Of a stretch of 57,566 nucleotides of DNA, positions 1 to 7,961 are shown in pieces (position 1 is the stretch's first letter; every line of letters begins with the position of its first letter). Origin of the DNA: Candidatus Halobeggiatoa sp. HSG11 (GTDB lineage Bacteria > Pseudomonadota > Gammaproteobacteria > Beggiatoales > Beggiatoaceae); the NCBI GenBank assembly GCA_030378105.1, contig JAUCGL010000010.1:1-57566 (forward strand). Direction: 5' to 3'. A program made the translations under genes and the position numbers. A model generated the notes under the pieces. It ran no database searches. It worked only from the letters and a program-made list of their open reading frames with translations, and had not been told where the DNA came from.

Positions 1-208
1 GGATTCGTGATGTGACGTTCAAGGAAGATACGGTCAGAACAAAGTCGGGGAATCAAGCTCAAATAATGGGAGTGTTGCGCAGTCTGGCCATTAGTTTGTT
101 ACGCAAAACAAAAGTCAAAAATTTTCAGGCTGCTATTGAAACTTTTGCTGACTGTTCTGATCAATTTGAAGCAATGCTCAGGCGGCTTACTTTTTTATGA
201 GAAAGCCG
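1..208 (+). mobile_element. ISAs1-family insertion sequence, 3' end only (cut by window edge)
   Basis: This is the transposase 3' end and terminal inverted repeat of an ISAs1-family element whose rest lies left of the window. Its last bases end with the 16-base terminus that reads CGGCTTTCTCATAAAA on the other strand, the same terminus found at both ends of the second copy at 3235-4484. The element boundary is placed at 208 because base 209 onward continues the LRR/Roco reading frame. The two copies lie in opposite orientation. Confidence 0.85.
3..200 (+). CDS. ISAs1-family transposase, C-terminal fragment
   Basis: The reading frame is open from the window edge (residues IRDVTFKED...) and ends in LRRLTFL. 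It aligns almost residue for residue with the C-terminal ORF of the second ISAs1 copy (IRDVTFKEDTVRTKSGNQAQ in both), differing at a handful of positions. The RDVTFKED/NQAQ stretch with its downstream LR.LAI.LLR helix is the usual C-terminal part of DDE transposases of this family (established family knowledge). Whether the rest of the gene is intact cannot be seen. An apparent GTG start at 12 is only an artefact of the cut; the true start is off the window. Confidence 0.85.
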   Translation: MRDVTFKEDTVRTKSGNQAQIMGVLRSLAISLLRKTKVKNFQAAIETFADCSDQFEAMLRRLTFL

Positions 209-1239
209 ATAAGGATAAGTTTGGATTCGTTGAGGGGACGAGGTTTTGTAGTAGTTTGATGGATTATTTTAGGTTTTTTGGTATGTTTAACTGGTGTAGT
301 TGGAATGACAAATTCTTCTTGTTCAATAGGTTGTTCTATTTTTTCATTGAAGGATTGAGGTTTAGTGATGAGTTGGTGAACAATTTTTGCTTTTTTGGTA
401 TATTTTTTCGGCGTAGTTGAAGTAACAATTTTTTCTTGTTCAATAAGTTGTTTGTTATCTTCTAGTGCATTGTAATAATCAACAATAGCTTGGCGACCTT
501 GTTTAACTATTTCTACTGGTGGGGTTTGGAAGGGGTTGTCTTTAATATAAATTCTTTTCTCCCGTAACAACCCATAATTCCATTCGACTTCTAAATTTAG
601 CTCAAGCAACTCTTTAGGAAATTTGGTTAATCTATTTGAACTTAACAACAATGTTTGCAAATTTTGCAGTTTTGCTATTTCAGGAGGTAAGTTGGTTAAT
701 TGATTATTTACTAAACCAAGATGAGTTAAATTTTGCAGTTTTCCTATTTCAGGAGACAAATTAGTTAATTGGTTATTTCTTAAATCAAGTTCAGTTAAAT
801 TTTGTAGTTTTGCTATTTCAGGAGGTAAGTTGGTGAATTTATTCTTTTCTAAATCAAGCTCAGTTAAATTTTGTAGTTGTCCAATTTCAGGAGGTAAGTT
901 GGTGAATTTATTCTTTTCTAAATCAAGCTCAGTTAAATTTTGTAGTTGTCCAATTTCAGGAGGCAAGTTAGTTAATTTGTTATTTCTTAAATCAAGATGA
1001 GTTAAATTTTGCAGTTTTGCTATTTCAGGAGGTAATTCTCTCAACTCACAGTTACGTAAACTTAACTCTATAATTTGATTATCTTTATTTTGTATATATC
1101 CTACTGAATTCCAATCTATTTGATCTAACTTTTTTAATTGCATACCTATAATTTTATATTTTTTTAATTGTATACAGATACTTTTTTCTAATTGTTGAAT
1201 TATTTCTGGTTTTGGTCTTGGTTTGAAAAAATTGAACAT
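187..1239 (-). pseudogene. LRR/Roco-type protein truncated by an IS at the start of its GTPase domain
   Basis: The remaining 350-residue frame starts MFNFFKPRPKPEI. It carries about seven 23-residue leucine-rich repeats (roughly residues 57-210, consensus NLTxLdLxxNxLTNLPPEIx) followed by a linker with EIVKQGRQAIVDYYNAL, which in Roco-like proteins precedes the Roc GTPase domain. The reading frame then reaches LNESKLILI, the beta strand that leads into a Roc P-loop (KLILxGxxxxGKTS in the family), and is cut there: residues 345-350 (GFLIKK) and the stop codon are read from the ISAs1 terminus. The GTPase, COR and any effector domains are therefore missing here. Several repeats are near-identical at DNA level (for example 820-890 and 890-960), a sign of recent repeat expansion. 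The stump may still be expressed as a soluble LRR protein. The LRR call is firm; the Roco call is an inference from the linker and the final strand. Confidence 0.85.
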
Positions 1240-1689
1240 GTGTTTTTCCTCTATTTTTTTAATTGTCTGAATCAGAATTTACAGGATTAAAGAATTTCCA
1301 GAATAAAGTCAAAGGCATTCTTGGTTTTTAATTCTGTTAATTTTAAAATTCTGTGAATTCTGATTCAGATATTTTTTGAACAAGATTAATGACAACCAAG
1401 TACAGCTAATTAACGAAATAAACTAATACTTCAAAACCAAAAAATTCGCTTATTTCGTCAATTCGTTGTACTGATTGACCCAAACCAAATCCTGCCCATT
1501 CTGTTAATCCTGATTCTGACAATTAATTCTAAACCACAACCATTCTCATTGCAAGACAATTCATATTAAATCCTGCCTATCCTTTAATCCGTTTAATCTT
1601 GTTCTAAATCTTTAAATAAGAAATCCAAAATTTGAACTCCTAAAATCTATCAAGTATAATATTAACCATTATTATCACTGGAGAATCTC
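1240..1689. repeat. Intergenic stretch, copy A of a duplicated upstream region
   Basis: No credible gene. The stretch holds copy A of sequence that recurs at 2831-3103: the block around 1282-1380 (with TTCTGTGAATTCTGATTCAG) and the last 130 bases before the nuclease gene (1560-1689) match the second copy closely. Copy A contains about 150 extra bases (roughly 1390-1540) that copy B lacks. Repeated TTCTGTTAAT/GAATTCTGATTC words make local palindromes. The duplicated segment therefore includes the probable promoter region of the gene at 1690. Confidence 0.7.
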
Positions 1690-2827
1690 ATGCAAGAATT
1701 ACAAGCAATACACTACGGAGAAGTTGAATTAATCCCCGGAATAAAATGTGATGGATATGTTCTGTCTGATAACACTGCCTGCTTAAGCGAACGTGGTACT
1801 GCAAAACTTTTAGGAATGAGCCATACAGCTTTACAGAACGTGGCAACTACTGGCCTTCCAAAAACACTTAAACCATTAATTGATAAAGATTTTAGCGTGG
1901 CAACTACTTTGGTAAATGTAACTGCAAACAATAGTCCACACAAAGGTAGAAAAATTACTGTTTATGATAGTAAATTTGTAGAATCATTAATGCGTGCATA
2001 TGTTATGGCAATAGGACATAATGTTCTACAAAAAAATCAGATCAAAATTGGACGAATGATGTGCAATTTTACAATCAACTCTTGTCAGAACCGCCCTAGA
2101 ATCTGCCATAAAACAAGCCTGTGGCCTTAATCCCAATATCCAAACAATTGCTCAACGGAATTATACAGATATTGTTAAATTACTAAAAGATTACAATTTC
2201 ACCTGTTCAATTCAAAGCGACATTGCAACTAAAAAAGACATAGCCAAATTTGTCGATTTACCCATCAGCACCATCAACTATTTCCTTAAAACTCACAGCG
2301 ATACCATCAACCCAATTCAACTTGACCGTCAAACTATAAGACAATCAGGCTCCAAAGCTAATCGCTTAAATGGCTATTCACTAGAAGATGTTGGAAAAAT
2401 AGTTCTAGGCATGGATTCAGTGATTGGAATAGAACTGAAAAAACAAGTGTTTGGTAGTGTTAGTACTTTAGCTAAATTTGATACCAAAGGTGAAATAGAA
2501 TGGCAACAAGTCCTTAGGCAAGTATTTGATAGTCTTGGTTTTAATCATAATTATCAAATTGGTAAATATCGAGTAGATTTTTTCGTGCAGGATTTAAATT
2601 TGGTTTTAGAATGCAATGGTTACGATAATCACAATTCTTACGACCCAGTAGCAGAAGCTAAAAGAGAGAAATTTATAACTAAAAATCATAGCCTAGTTCG
2701 CTTTCATCACAAGATAGACTGGAAAACTTTGGTAAATGGAATCTTACGAACTAAACAAGGAAATGTTACCGTATTGTATGATATTGATAAAACAAATGAT
2801 TATTTATCTGTTTCTGGATTAAATTAA
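1690..2827 (+). pseudogene. Putative DNA-binding/DUF559 nuclease-like protein, frameshifted
   Basis: The ATG at 1690 follows GGAGAATCTC, a good ribosome site. The first frame gives MQELQAIHYGEVELIPGIKC..., whose start resembles P63C-type domains (weak, by recall), and runs off-frame to a stop at 2128. The next frame continues without a break in homology-like sequence from about 2060 to the stop at 2825, giving a helix-turn-helix-like middle (KKDIAKFVDLPISTINYFLK) and a C-terminal DUF559/Vsr-like PD-(D/E)XK fold: EIEWQQVLRQVF, YRVDFFVQDLNLVLECNGYD, with the D and E-x-N metal-site pattern. A single-base indel near 2057-2070, or a pair of indels beginning at the A7 run at 2030-2036, joins the halves. 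It may be a true pseudogene or an assembly error. A second, shorter copy lies at 3104. Confidence 0.65.
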
Positions 2828-2830
2828 ATG

Positions 2831-3103
2831 GATTAAAGAATTTTCATAATAAAGTCAAAGACATTTTTGGTTTTTAATTCTGTTAATTCTATAATTCTGT
2901 GAATTCTGATTCAGATATTTTTTGAACAAGATTAAACGGATTATTAACAGGATTACAAATTATATATGGTTTTAAAGGTTTAATCCTGCCCATCCTTTAA
3001 ATCTGTTTAATTTTGTTCTAAATCATTAAATAAGAAATCCAAAATTTGTACTCCTAAAATCTATCAAGTATAATATTAACCATTATTATCACTGGAAAAT
3101 CTT
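2831..3103. repeat. Copy B of the duplicated upstream region
   Basis: This non-coding stretch repeats the 1282-1380 and 1560-1689 segments in the same orientation and order, so the promoter region and the start of the nuclease-like gene exist as a direct duplication about 1.4 kb apart. It contains no gene of its own. Confidence 0.75.
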
Positions 3104-3256
3104 ATGCAAGAATTACAAGCAATACACTACGGAGAAGTTGAACTTATTCCCGGAATAAAATGTGATGGATATGTTCTGTCTGATAACACTACTGCACTAA
3201 GTTTAAGAGGAACAGCAAACTTATTAGATATACACGGCTTTCTCATAAAAAATTAA
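3104..3256 (+). pseudogene. 5' fragment of a second DUF559-type nuclease gene, cut by ISAs1
   Basis: The first 28 codons (MQELQAIHYGEVELIPGIKC...) are identical in protein to the gene at 1690, then the sequences diverge (TTALSLRGTANLLDI against TACLSERGTAKLLGM). So this is an older paralogue or a divergent allele, not a fresh copy. The frame enters the ISAs1 terminus at 3235 and ends after GFLIKN at a stop supplied by the IS (3254-3256), leaving 50 residues. The missing 3' part is not found on the far side of the IS. Confidence 0.8.
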
Positions 3257-4484
3257 GCCGCCTGAGCATTGCTTCAAATTTATCAGAACAGTCAGCAAAA
3301 GTTTCAATAGCAGCCTGAAAATTTTTGACTTTTGTTTTGCGTAACAAACTAATTGCCAGACTGCGCAACACTCTCATTATTTGAGCTTGATTCCCCGACT
3401 TTGTTCTGACCGTATCTTCCTTGAACGTCACATCACGAATCCAATTCTCGGATTCGACCCCCCAATGCTCTCGGACTGCCCATGCCAATTCTTTGGTTTT
3501 GTCCTGAGGCTGCTTGTCTGCCGTTTGATTTGTTATATAGAAGGATGTTTCGTAGCTTGTTTTTTTTGTGCTTGTCTCAAATGTCTCTCGCTCAATAACC
3601 ACCAATGATTTCAACCAACTGTTTTCCCAACGTTTATCTATAGAAATAGTTTTCATAGAAAATAGTTTTGCCCGGCGTATGGTGACACGGCCATGTGCTT
3701 TTTCAATATCGGTATCGGTAACCTATTTGTTTGCTTTTTTCTGCCAATTCCCGACATTGTTTTAACAAAATAGGTTGGTTTTCTTTGACTTGGATTAAAT
3801 AATGTCCACCAGCCTGATGGATTTGAGCAGTGGTTTTCGGGTTGCAATGATGTGCATCCAGCGTTATTTTCTCTCTCTCCAATCCTGATTTTTTCAGCAG
3901 TTGTCGGACTACTGGGATTTCACTGGATTTTGACCCAATCAGCTCCGCTTGTGCGAGCAATACACGGTTTTCATGACTCACAGCCAAAACAATTGCCTGC
4001 TTATTCCCAGATTTAACCGTTCCTTTCAATACCTTTCCGTCAACAGCAACCCATTCTTGATTAAGTGTACGTTCCATGCACACACTAAAATACTTTTCAA
4101 CAAGAATGTTTAATTCTTCCCAATCGAGCTGCGTTTACAAGACGGGGCAAGTAAGCACGGGAAATTGGCATCGCATCATGAATTCCTGTTATGTCTCGCA
4201 ACCATTTAATTTTATTGGATATATATCGAAAAATGCTGGATACTGTTGAACGTCCTACCAGCATTGCCAAAATAACAGATGCTATAACGAAAGGAAGCGA
4301 ATGCCGTTTACCTCTTTCATCATGTGGGTCTGTCAATTCACCCAGTACATTAATGAAATTGATGATTTTTTCGTCTGAATAAGGTATTGTTTTGTTCACA
4401 GGTATTCTTCTTCTCAAAATTTATGGTTATTGAAATTAGCTTCATATTATACCAAAATTTCAAGAATTTTTTATGAGAAAGCCG
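3235..4484 (-). mobile_element. ISAs1-family insertion sequence, full length but degenerate
   Basis: The 1250-bp element is bounded by perfect terminal inverted repeats (CGGCTTTCTCATAAAA at 3235 and its complement ending at 4484; the match extends two bases outward as CA/TG). Length and termini fit the ISAs1 family, which normally leaves 8-bp target duplications. None is seen: the left outer octamer is GATATACA and the right is TGGGGTAA. The left flank is the interior of a nuclease gene and the right flank is the interior of a TGCCATT-type repeat that has lost its left end. The transposase is broken into three frames, so the copy should not be autonomous. Confidence 0.85.
3243..4417 (-). pseudogene. 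ISAs1-family transposase, frameshifted
   Basis: Three consecutive minus-strand ORFs together make one transposase. 4097-4417 holds the N-terminal DDE-associated domain (DEKIINFINVLGELTDPHDE... RGKRHSLPFVIASVILAML). 3703-4083 holds the catalytic start (WVAVDGKVLKGT, with the first Asp, then ITLDAHHCNPKT with the second Asp). 3243-3656 holds the C-terminal part (HWGVESENWIRDVTFKEDT, with the Glu region). The breaks near 4090 and 3660-3700 are frameshifts, so the protein is almost certainly not made whole. The C-terminal ORF is nearly identical to the fragment at the left window edge. Confidence 0.85.
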
Positions 4485-4573
4485 TGGGGTAACCACAAGA
4501 AATAACCCCTACAAATCATCATTTAACGTAGTAGGGGCAATCCTTTATGGTTGCCATTAACGCAAATGGCAGT
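4485..4573 (+). repeat. Truncated copy of the TGCCATT/TTAAGG palindromic repeat family
   Basis: The sequence GGTAACCACAAG...ACCCCTACAAAT...TTAACGCAAATGGCAG matches the fuller copies at 22782-22895 (same strand) and 17136-17225 (opposite strand). The left arm that should start TGCCATT is absent because the ISAs1 element ends exactly where it would begin. This makes the junction at 4484/4485 a breakpoint inside an older repeat. Confidence 0.7.
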
Positions 4574-4629
4574 GACTTCGTTCCTACCCACCCTACATAA
4601 AATGGTTTTAAAAATTTAAACTTTTGATT

Positions 4630-5868
4630 TTAACCAATTTCATCAATCAAAGTATCTGCAAATTTACTAGTAGAAACCTCAGTTGCACCTTCCATCTGTC
4701 TGGCAAAATCATAAGTAACAATTTTTTTCTGAATGACTTTAGGATAAGCATTACTTATTAAATCAGCTGCTTCCTGCCAACCAATATATTCCAACATATT
4801 AACTCCACTGAACAACAAAGAACCGGGATTAACTTTATCCAGATTAGCATATTTAGGAGCAGTGCCGTGAGTGGCTTCAAATACAGCTATATTATCACTC
4901 ATATTAGCTCCCGGAGCAATTCCCATACCTCCAACTTGAGCAGCAATCGCATCAGAGAGGTAATCACCATTCAAGTTCATAGTGGCAATAACATCAAATT
5001 CAGTTGGACGTAATAACATTAATTGAAACGTTATGTCAGCAATGCGATCTTTAATCACAATCTTATCCGATGGTTGTTTGCCATCATACTTGCTATACAA
5101 TTCTTCTTCAGTTATAGTTTCAGCAGCAAATTCCTCTTTAGCAAGTTCATAACCCCAATTACGAAAAGCACCTTCGGTAAATTTCATAATATTACCTTTA
5201 TGAACCAAAGTGACATTTTTTTTGTTATTATCAATAGCATACCTTATTGCTTTGCGTACCAATCGCTTGCTTCCAAATGGGCTTATTGGTTTGATTCCGA
5301 TTCCACTGTCGGCAAAAAAATTAGCTCCCATTTCTTGCTTAAGGAAGTTTTCCACCTTTTGCATTTCTGGCGAACCTGACTGATATTCAATTCCAGCATA
5401 AACATCTTCAGTATTTTCCCGAAATAGAACTACATCAATAAGTTCTGGATGTGACATGGGAGAAGGAACTCCACTATAATAACGAAGTGGACGAACACAA
5501 GCGTATAAATCCAAAGTTTGTCGCAACGATACATTCAAGGAGCGAAATCCGCCACCAACTGGAGTAGTCAACGGTCCTTTGATAGATACAACTAAGTCTT
5601 GTATAGCTTGAATGGTTTCTTCTGGAAAATAATTACCATCATATTTTTTACTTGCTTTTTCTCCCATAAACAGTTCAGCCCAATGAATTTTACGTTTGTC
5701 ATTATAAGCCTTTGCAACTGCTGCATCCCAAATTCGTAAACAGGCACTGGTTATATCAGGACCAATACCATCACCTTCAATATAACCCAAAATTGGATTG
5801 TCTGGAACATTTAAACGATTATTTTGTATCGTAATTTTAGTACCATTATCTGGTAAATTTATAGGCAT
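4630..5868 (-). CDS. icd: Isocitrate dehydrogenase, NADP-dependent
   Basis: Cytoplasmic TCA-cycle enzyme that oxidises isocitrate to 2-oxoglutarate and CO2 while reducing NADP. At 412 residues it has the E. coli-type length. Visible motifs are [11 protein letters not shown] at the N-terminus, [17 protein letters not shown] with Ser110 at the position of the regulatory phospho-serine of the E. coli enzyme, the substrate-binding [40 protein letters not shown] and the NADP-site segment [10 protein letters not shown]. No AceK kinase/phosphatase is visible in the window, so regulation by phosphorylation is only possible. It is transcribed alone, converging on the IS. Confidence 0.97.
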   Translation of the reverse strand: MPINLPDNGTKITIQNNRLNVPDNPILGYIEGDGIGPDITSACLRIWDAAVAKAYNDKRKIHWAELFMGEKASKKYDGNYFPEETIQAIQDLVVSIKGPLTTPVGGGFRSLNVSLRQTLDLYACVRPLRYYSGVPSPMSHPELIDVVLFRENTEDVYAGIEYQSGSPEMQKVENFLKQEMGANFFADSGIGIKPISPFGSKRLVRKAIRYAIDNNKKNVTLVHKGNIMKFTEGAFRNWGYELAKEEFAAETITEEELYSKYDGKQPSDKIVIKDRIADITFQLMLLRPTEFDVIATMNLNGDYLSDAIAAQVGGMGIAPGANMSDNIAVFEATHGTAPKYANLDKVNPGSLLFSGVNMLEYIGWQEAADLISNAYPKVIQKKIVTYDFARQMEGATEVSTSKFADTLIDEIG

Positions 5869-5972
5869 AATTTTGAATTCTTTATTAATATGTTAATGAA
5901 AACAAGGAAAAATTTGATAATCAGTAAGTATTAAAGAATAAACCGTATATAATGCTTAAGATATGAAAGACA

Positions 5973-7631
5973 TCAAATTATATCTTGGATAATGCGATTA
6001 GTTTCTCCATCACATTCTATCATATTTGAGGAAAATAATTCTTGCACTCTTCTATCAACAATAACATCTTTAGGTCGAACTTTGGTTTTTAAAATAAGCC
6101 CTTCTAAAGTTCTACAACGGCTGAGAGCAACATATAATTGACCATGAGCAAAAGTTCCCCAGCCTAAATCAACAATTACTTTATCGAATTGTTTTCCTTG
6201 GCTTTTGTGAATCGTTATTGCCCAAGCTAATTTAAGTGGATATTGAGTGAATGAACCCAATACTTCAGTCGTTACCACTTGAGTTTTTTCATCAAAATTA
6301 TAAGTTAAAATTTCCCATTTAACCGGTTTAACATTATGAACTTTATTATCTTGAGTCACCACTTTAATTTGAGTTTTCTGAATTTTCTTAACTCGCCCCA
6401 AAGTTCCATTAACCCAACGCCCTTCACTGTCATTTTTAACAAACATGATTTGAGCATTTACTTTGAGCGATAACTCTAAATCTGTTGGGAGAATTGGTTG
6501 ATCAAATTTACCTTTTATTTCTCCGACAAAATTATGCAAGGCAGTAGTCAATTTTTCCAATTGTATTGCATTGATTTGAGCAGCTATTTTATTTGTCGTA
6601 GTTAGAGTTATGAAATAATCTTTAACACCAGTATCAAACTTTGGCTGATAACGTTGATTAATTCGTTGAATTTCACTGGCACAGGCTTGATTGCTGCGGA
6701 TAGCATTGAGTAAATTGATAAATTCTTGGTCTTTATGTCGATAAACTTTAGTCAATTCTATTAATTTTATACTCAATTCAGTAAATATTTTAGCACTTAA
6801 AAAGAATGGACTGCTGTAATTGGTGGTAAATAATTTGGCTTCCTCATCGTTAGAAACGACTGGTGGCAGTTGAAATAAGTCGCCAATAAAAACCATTTGT
6901 ACTCCACCAAAAGGTTTAAAACGGTCTTTGCCATTCAAACGCATAAAATGGTCTATTACATCTAACATATCAGCTCTTACCATAGAAACTTCATCTATAA
7001 CAATCGTATCGACAGATTTATAAAGTTTGCGTCTTTTAGCTGATAATGGTTTGATTTCATCTGGACTAAGTGGGCGTGGTGGCAATCTAAAAAAAGAATG
7101 TAAAGTGGCTCCACCAACGTTAAGAGCGGCTATACCAGTAGGTGCTAGTACTACTATTTTTTTCTTAGTTTTGGTTTTAAAATAATTTAATAGAGTTGAT
7201 TTACCGGTGCCTGCTTTACCAGTTATAAAAACGCATTGGCTATTTTTTTCCATTAAATTATAGGCATTTTTGAAGTCTTCGTTGAAGTCAAGCTTGTCTT
7301 CTGATATTTTTTCGGTTGGTTCAGTTTTATTTATTGCCGCATCCCAACTTTTCACTGCCCATTCAGCCAAAGCTTTATCAATTCCTAAGCTGTCATATAA
7401 ACGTTGAGTTAAATGCTCTATTAATTCTGTTTGAGAAAGTGATATAGGTGGATTTAATAAATCGGTGACAACATTTTCACGTAAGCTGTTGATTAGCAAA
7501 AAAACTTCACGCTGGTATTTATCGCCATAATTTTTATGCAATAAAGCTTCAAAATATTTATGATCGTCACATCGTTTAGTTCCATGACGGGTAATGATTT
7601 TAGTTAGTATTTCTCTAGGTATATCAGGCAT
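5973..7631 (-). CDS. PIF1-like superfamily 1 DNA helicase/AAA ATPase
   Basis: ATP-dependent 5'-3' helicase of the PIF1/RecD2-like group, probably acting on chromosomal or mobile DNA. Residues 138-145 are a Walker A motif (GKAGTGKS), 158-175 motif Ia (VVLAPTGIAALNVGG), 211-217 Walker B (VIDEVSM), about 245-255 motif III (FIGDLFQLPPV), and the C-terminus has the UvrD_C_2-type segment LAWAITIHKSQGKQFDKV followed by LYVALSRCR. The first 100 residues form a separate helical domain ending LAEWAVKSWDAAI, seen in other multi-domain proteins of sulfur bacteria (recalled). The gene stands alone, 104 bp upstream of icd on the same strand. Confidence 0.92.
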   Translation of the reverse strand: MPDIPREILTKIITRHGTKRCDDHKYFEALLHKNYGDKYQREVFLLINSLRENVVTDLLNPPISLSQTELIEHLTQRLYDSLGIDKALAEWAVKSWDAAINKTEPTEKISEDKLDFNEDFKNAYNLMEKNSQCVFITGKAGTGKSTLLNYFKTKTKKKIVVLAPTGIAALNVGGATLHSFFRLPPRPLSPDEIKPLSAKRRKLYKSVDTIVIDEVSMVRADMLDVIDHFMRLNGKDRFKPFGGVQMVFIGDLFQLPPVVSNDEEAKLFTTNYSSPFFLSAKIFTELSIKLIELTKVYRHKDQEFINLLNAIRSNQACASEIQRINQRYQPKFDTGVKDYFITLTTTNKIAAQINAIQLEKLTTALHNFVGEIKGKFDQPILPTDLELSLKVNAQIMFVKNDSEGRWVNGTLGRVKKIQKTQIKVVTQDNKVHNVKPVKWEILTYNFDEKTQVVTTEVLGSFTQYPLKLAWAITIHKSQGKQFDKVIVDLGWGTFAHGQLYVALSRCRTLEGLILKTKVRPKDVIVDRRVQELFSSNMIECDGETNRIIQDII

Positions 7632-7728
7632 ATAATTATAAGGTTATGTGATTATTCAATTTTAAGGAGTAGCAAGGTCTCCTTGCAAATTAAAACAAGG
7701 GAACTTTGTACTCCGAAATTCTTAAAAA

Positions 7729-7939
7729 ATTCGACTATCAAGTTTTTAAGCTACTCTGTAATTGTACAACGCAGAGCGTTGAGACAGGCATTCCCAACCA
7801 GAGGTTGGGAACGATGACTGTGATTGATGAGTATTATGTTATTTATCAGTTAAGATTTTCTCGTTCCCAACCTCCGGTTGGGAATGCCTGCCTTGACGCT
7901 CTGCGTCATACAACTTTTTGAAAACATGATAGTCGAGAG
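7729..7939. repeat. About 210-bp imperfect palindrome built on the CGTTCCCAA repeat family
   Basis: Bases 7769-7814 and 7860-7906 are inverted copies of one 46-base unit (ACGCAGAGCGT..., GGCATTCCCAACC, GGTTGGGAACGA), about 45 bases apart. Outside them a second inverted match (TCGACTATCAAGTTTT against AAAACATGATAGTCGA) extends the symmetry. Each 46-base arm also contains its own small hairpin (CCCAACC/GGTTGGG). Related units lie at 11489-11520, 31214-31270 and 38031-38085. The ORF drawn through it is a chance frame. Confidence 0.75.
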
Positions 7940-7961
7940 AAATAGCTATAAGTTCTATTTT

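Noticed and set aside
690-1030. Regular 69-base periodicity that could look like a CRISPR array
   Set aside because: The period is the DNA of 23-residue leucine-rich repeats in an open reading frame; there are no unique spacers.
2030-2130. Programmed frameshift in the DUF559 gene
   Set aside because: A stop at 2057 in the second frame lies after the A7 run, so a single slip there cannot join the frames; no stimulatory structure seen.
5023-5379. 118-residue plus-strand ORF opposite icd
   Set aside because: icd is clearly coding on the other strand; this frame has no family features.
7706-7921. 71-residue ORF between helicase and degQ
   Set aside because: It runs through both arms of the palindromic repeat; composition is that of the repeat.
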